DNA of 7,456 nucleotides from contig JAQBPF010000094.1 in the NCBI GenBank assembly GCA_028287665.1, positions 1-7,456 of the forward strand, read 5' to 3'. The translations under genes were made by a program, and so were the position numbers. The stretch comes from Deinococcus sp. (GTDB lineage Bacteria; Deinococcota; Deinococci; Deinococcales; Deinococcaceae). The notes below the pieces were generated by a model. The model saw only the letters and a list, made by a program, of their open reading frames with translations. It was not told the DNA's origin and searched no databases. Below, piece by piece: positions 7,320 to 7,456 of the stretch (within the stretch, counting starts at the first letter, position 1; each line of letters opens with the position of its first letter).

Positions 7320-7456
7320 ATGACCACCGCCGAACCCAATCCCCATACCGCCGTGCAGGACACGTCCAAGCTCGGCCACCACGCCATTCCCAGCTACCTT
7401 GATCCCAATGACCTCGGCCCCTACGCCATCTATCTGGAGCAGGTGGAGCGGGTCAC
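7320..7456 (+). CDS. gdhB: Glutamate dehydrogenase, N-terminal 45 codons (cut by window end)
   Basis: The ATG at 7320 is preceded by GAGGAGG (7303-7309), a near-perfect ribosome-binding site 10 bases upstream. The visible 45 residues contain IPSYLDPNDLGPYAIYLEQV (about 23-42), typical of the N-terminal helix region of hexameric bacterial glutamate dehydrogenases, and the frame is still open at the last base. Placed 115 bases after the first paralog on the same strand, it is probably the catalytic GdhB-type subunit, making glutamate from 2-oxoglutarate and ammonia or the reverse. Catalytic residues lie outside the window, so the catalytic label is inferred from Thermus and the pocket changes of its neighbour. 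Confidence 0.82.
   Translation, partial: MTTAEPNPHTAVQDTSKLGHHAIPSYLDPNDLGPYAIYLEQVERV

Overview
The window looks like chromosomal DNA of a Deinococcus-type bacterium (Deinococcota). The grounds are high GC content with strong third-position GC bias, a DUF5693/csaB cell-envelope pair, tandem glutamate-dehydrogenase genes, and several start codons lying 6-7 bases after a TANNNT -10 box with no Shine-Dalgarno, which is the leaderless style common in that group. The genus is inferred from these traits, not from a database match.

Layout from left to right. Bases 1-1781 (+) hold the C-terminal part of a DUF5693 membrane protein, translationally coupled by an ATGA overlap to csaB, a polysaccharide pyruvyl transferase. 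A strong bidirectional terminator at about 1787-1844 separates csaB from the convergent minus-strand genes. Those genes, in order of transcription from right to left, are a YflT-like glycine-rich stress protein (4442-3843), an intrinsic terminator, an M20D amidohydrolase (3755-2577), an intergenic stretch with a nested inverted repeat, and a YdiI/MenI-like hotdog thioesterase (2314-1850). The thioesterase may be preceded by a 22-codon leader ORF. Divergent from the stress gene is a long-chain polyprenyl diphosphate synthase (4599-5573, +) with a clear leaderless promoter. A 386-base non-coding stretch with hairpins follows. Then come a glutamate dehydrogenase-family gene (5960-7204, +) with altered substrate-pocket residues, and the first 45 codons of a second glutamate dehydrogenase gene (7320 onward), cut by the window end.

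Functionally this is housekeeping and envelope metabolism: pyruvylation of the secondary cell-wall polymer (S-layer anchoring), prenyl tail synthesis (probably for menaquinone), acyl-CoA and N-acyl-amino-acid hydrolysis, and glutamate metabolism. I see no mobile element, CRISPR array, tRNA, rRNA or defence system, and no clear sign of a novel multi-gene system. The most interesting items are the substituted pocket of the first GDH paralog (Met and Asn where glutamate-specific enzymes have Lys and Ser), the hairpin upstream of it, the nested inverted repeat at 2475-2536, and the small leader ORF before the thioesterase.
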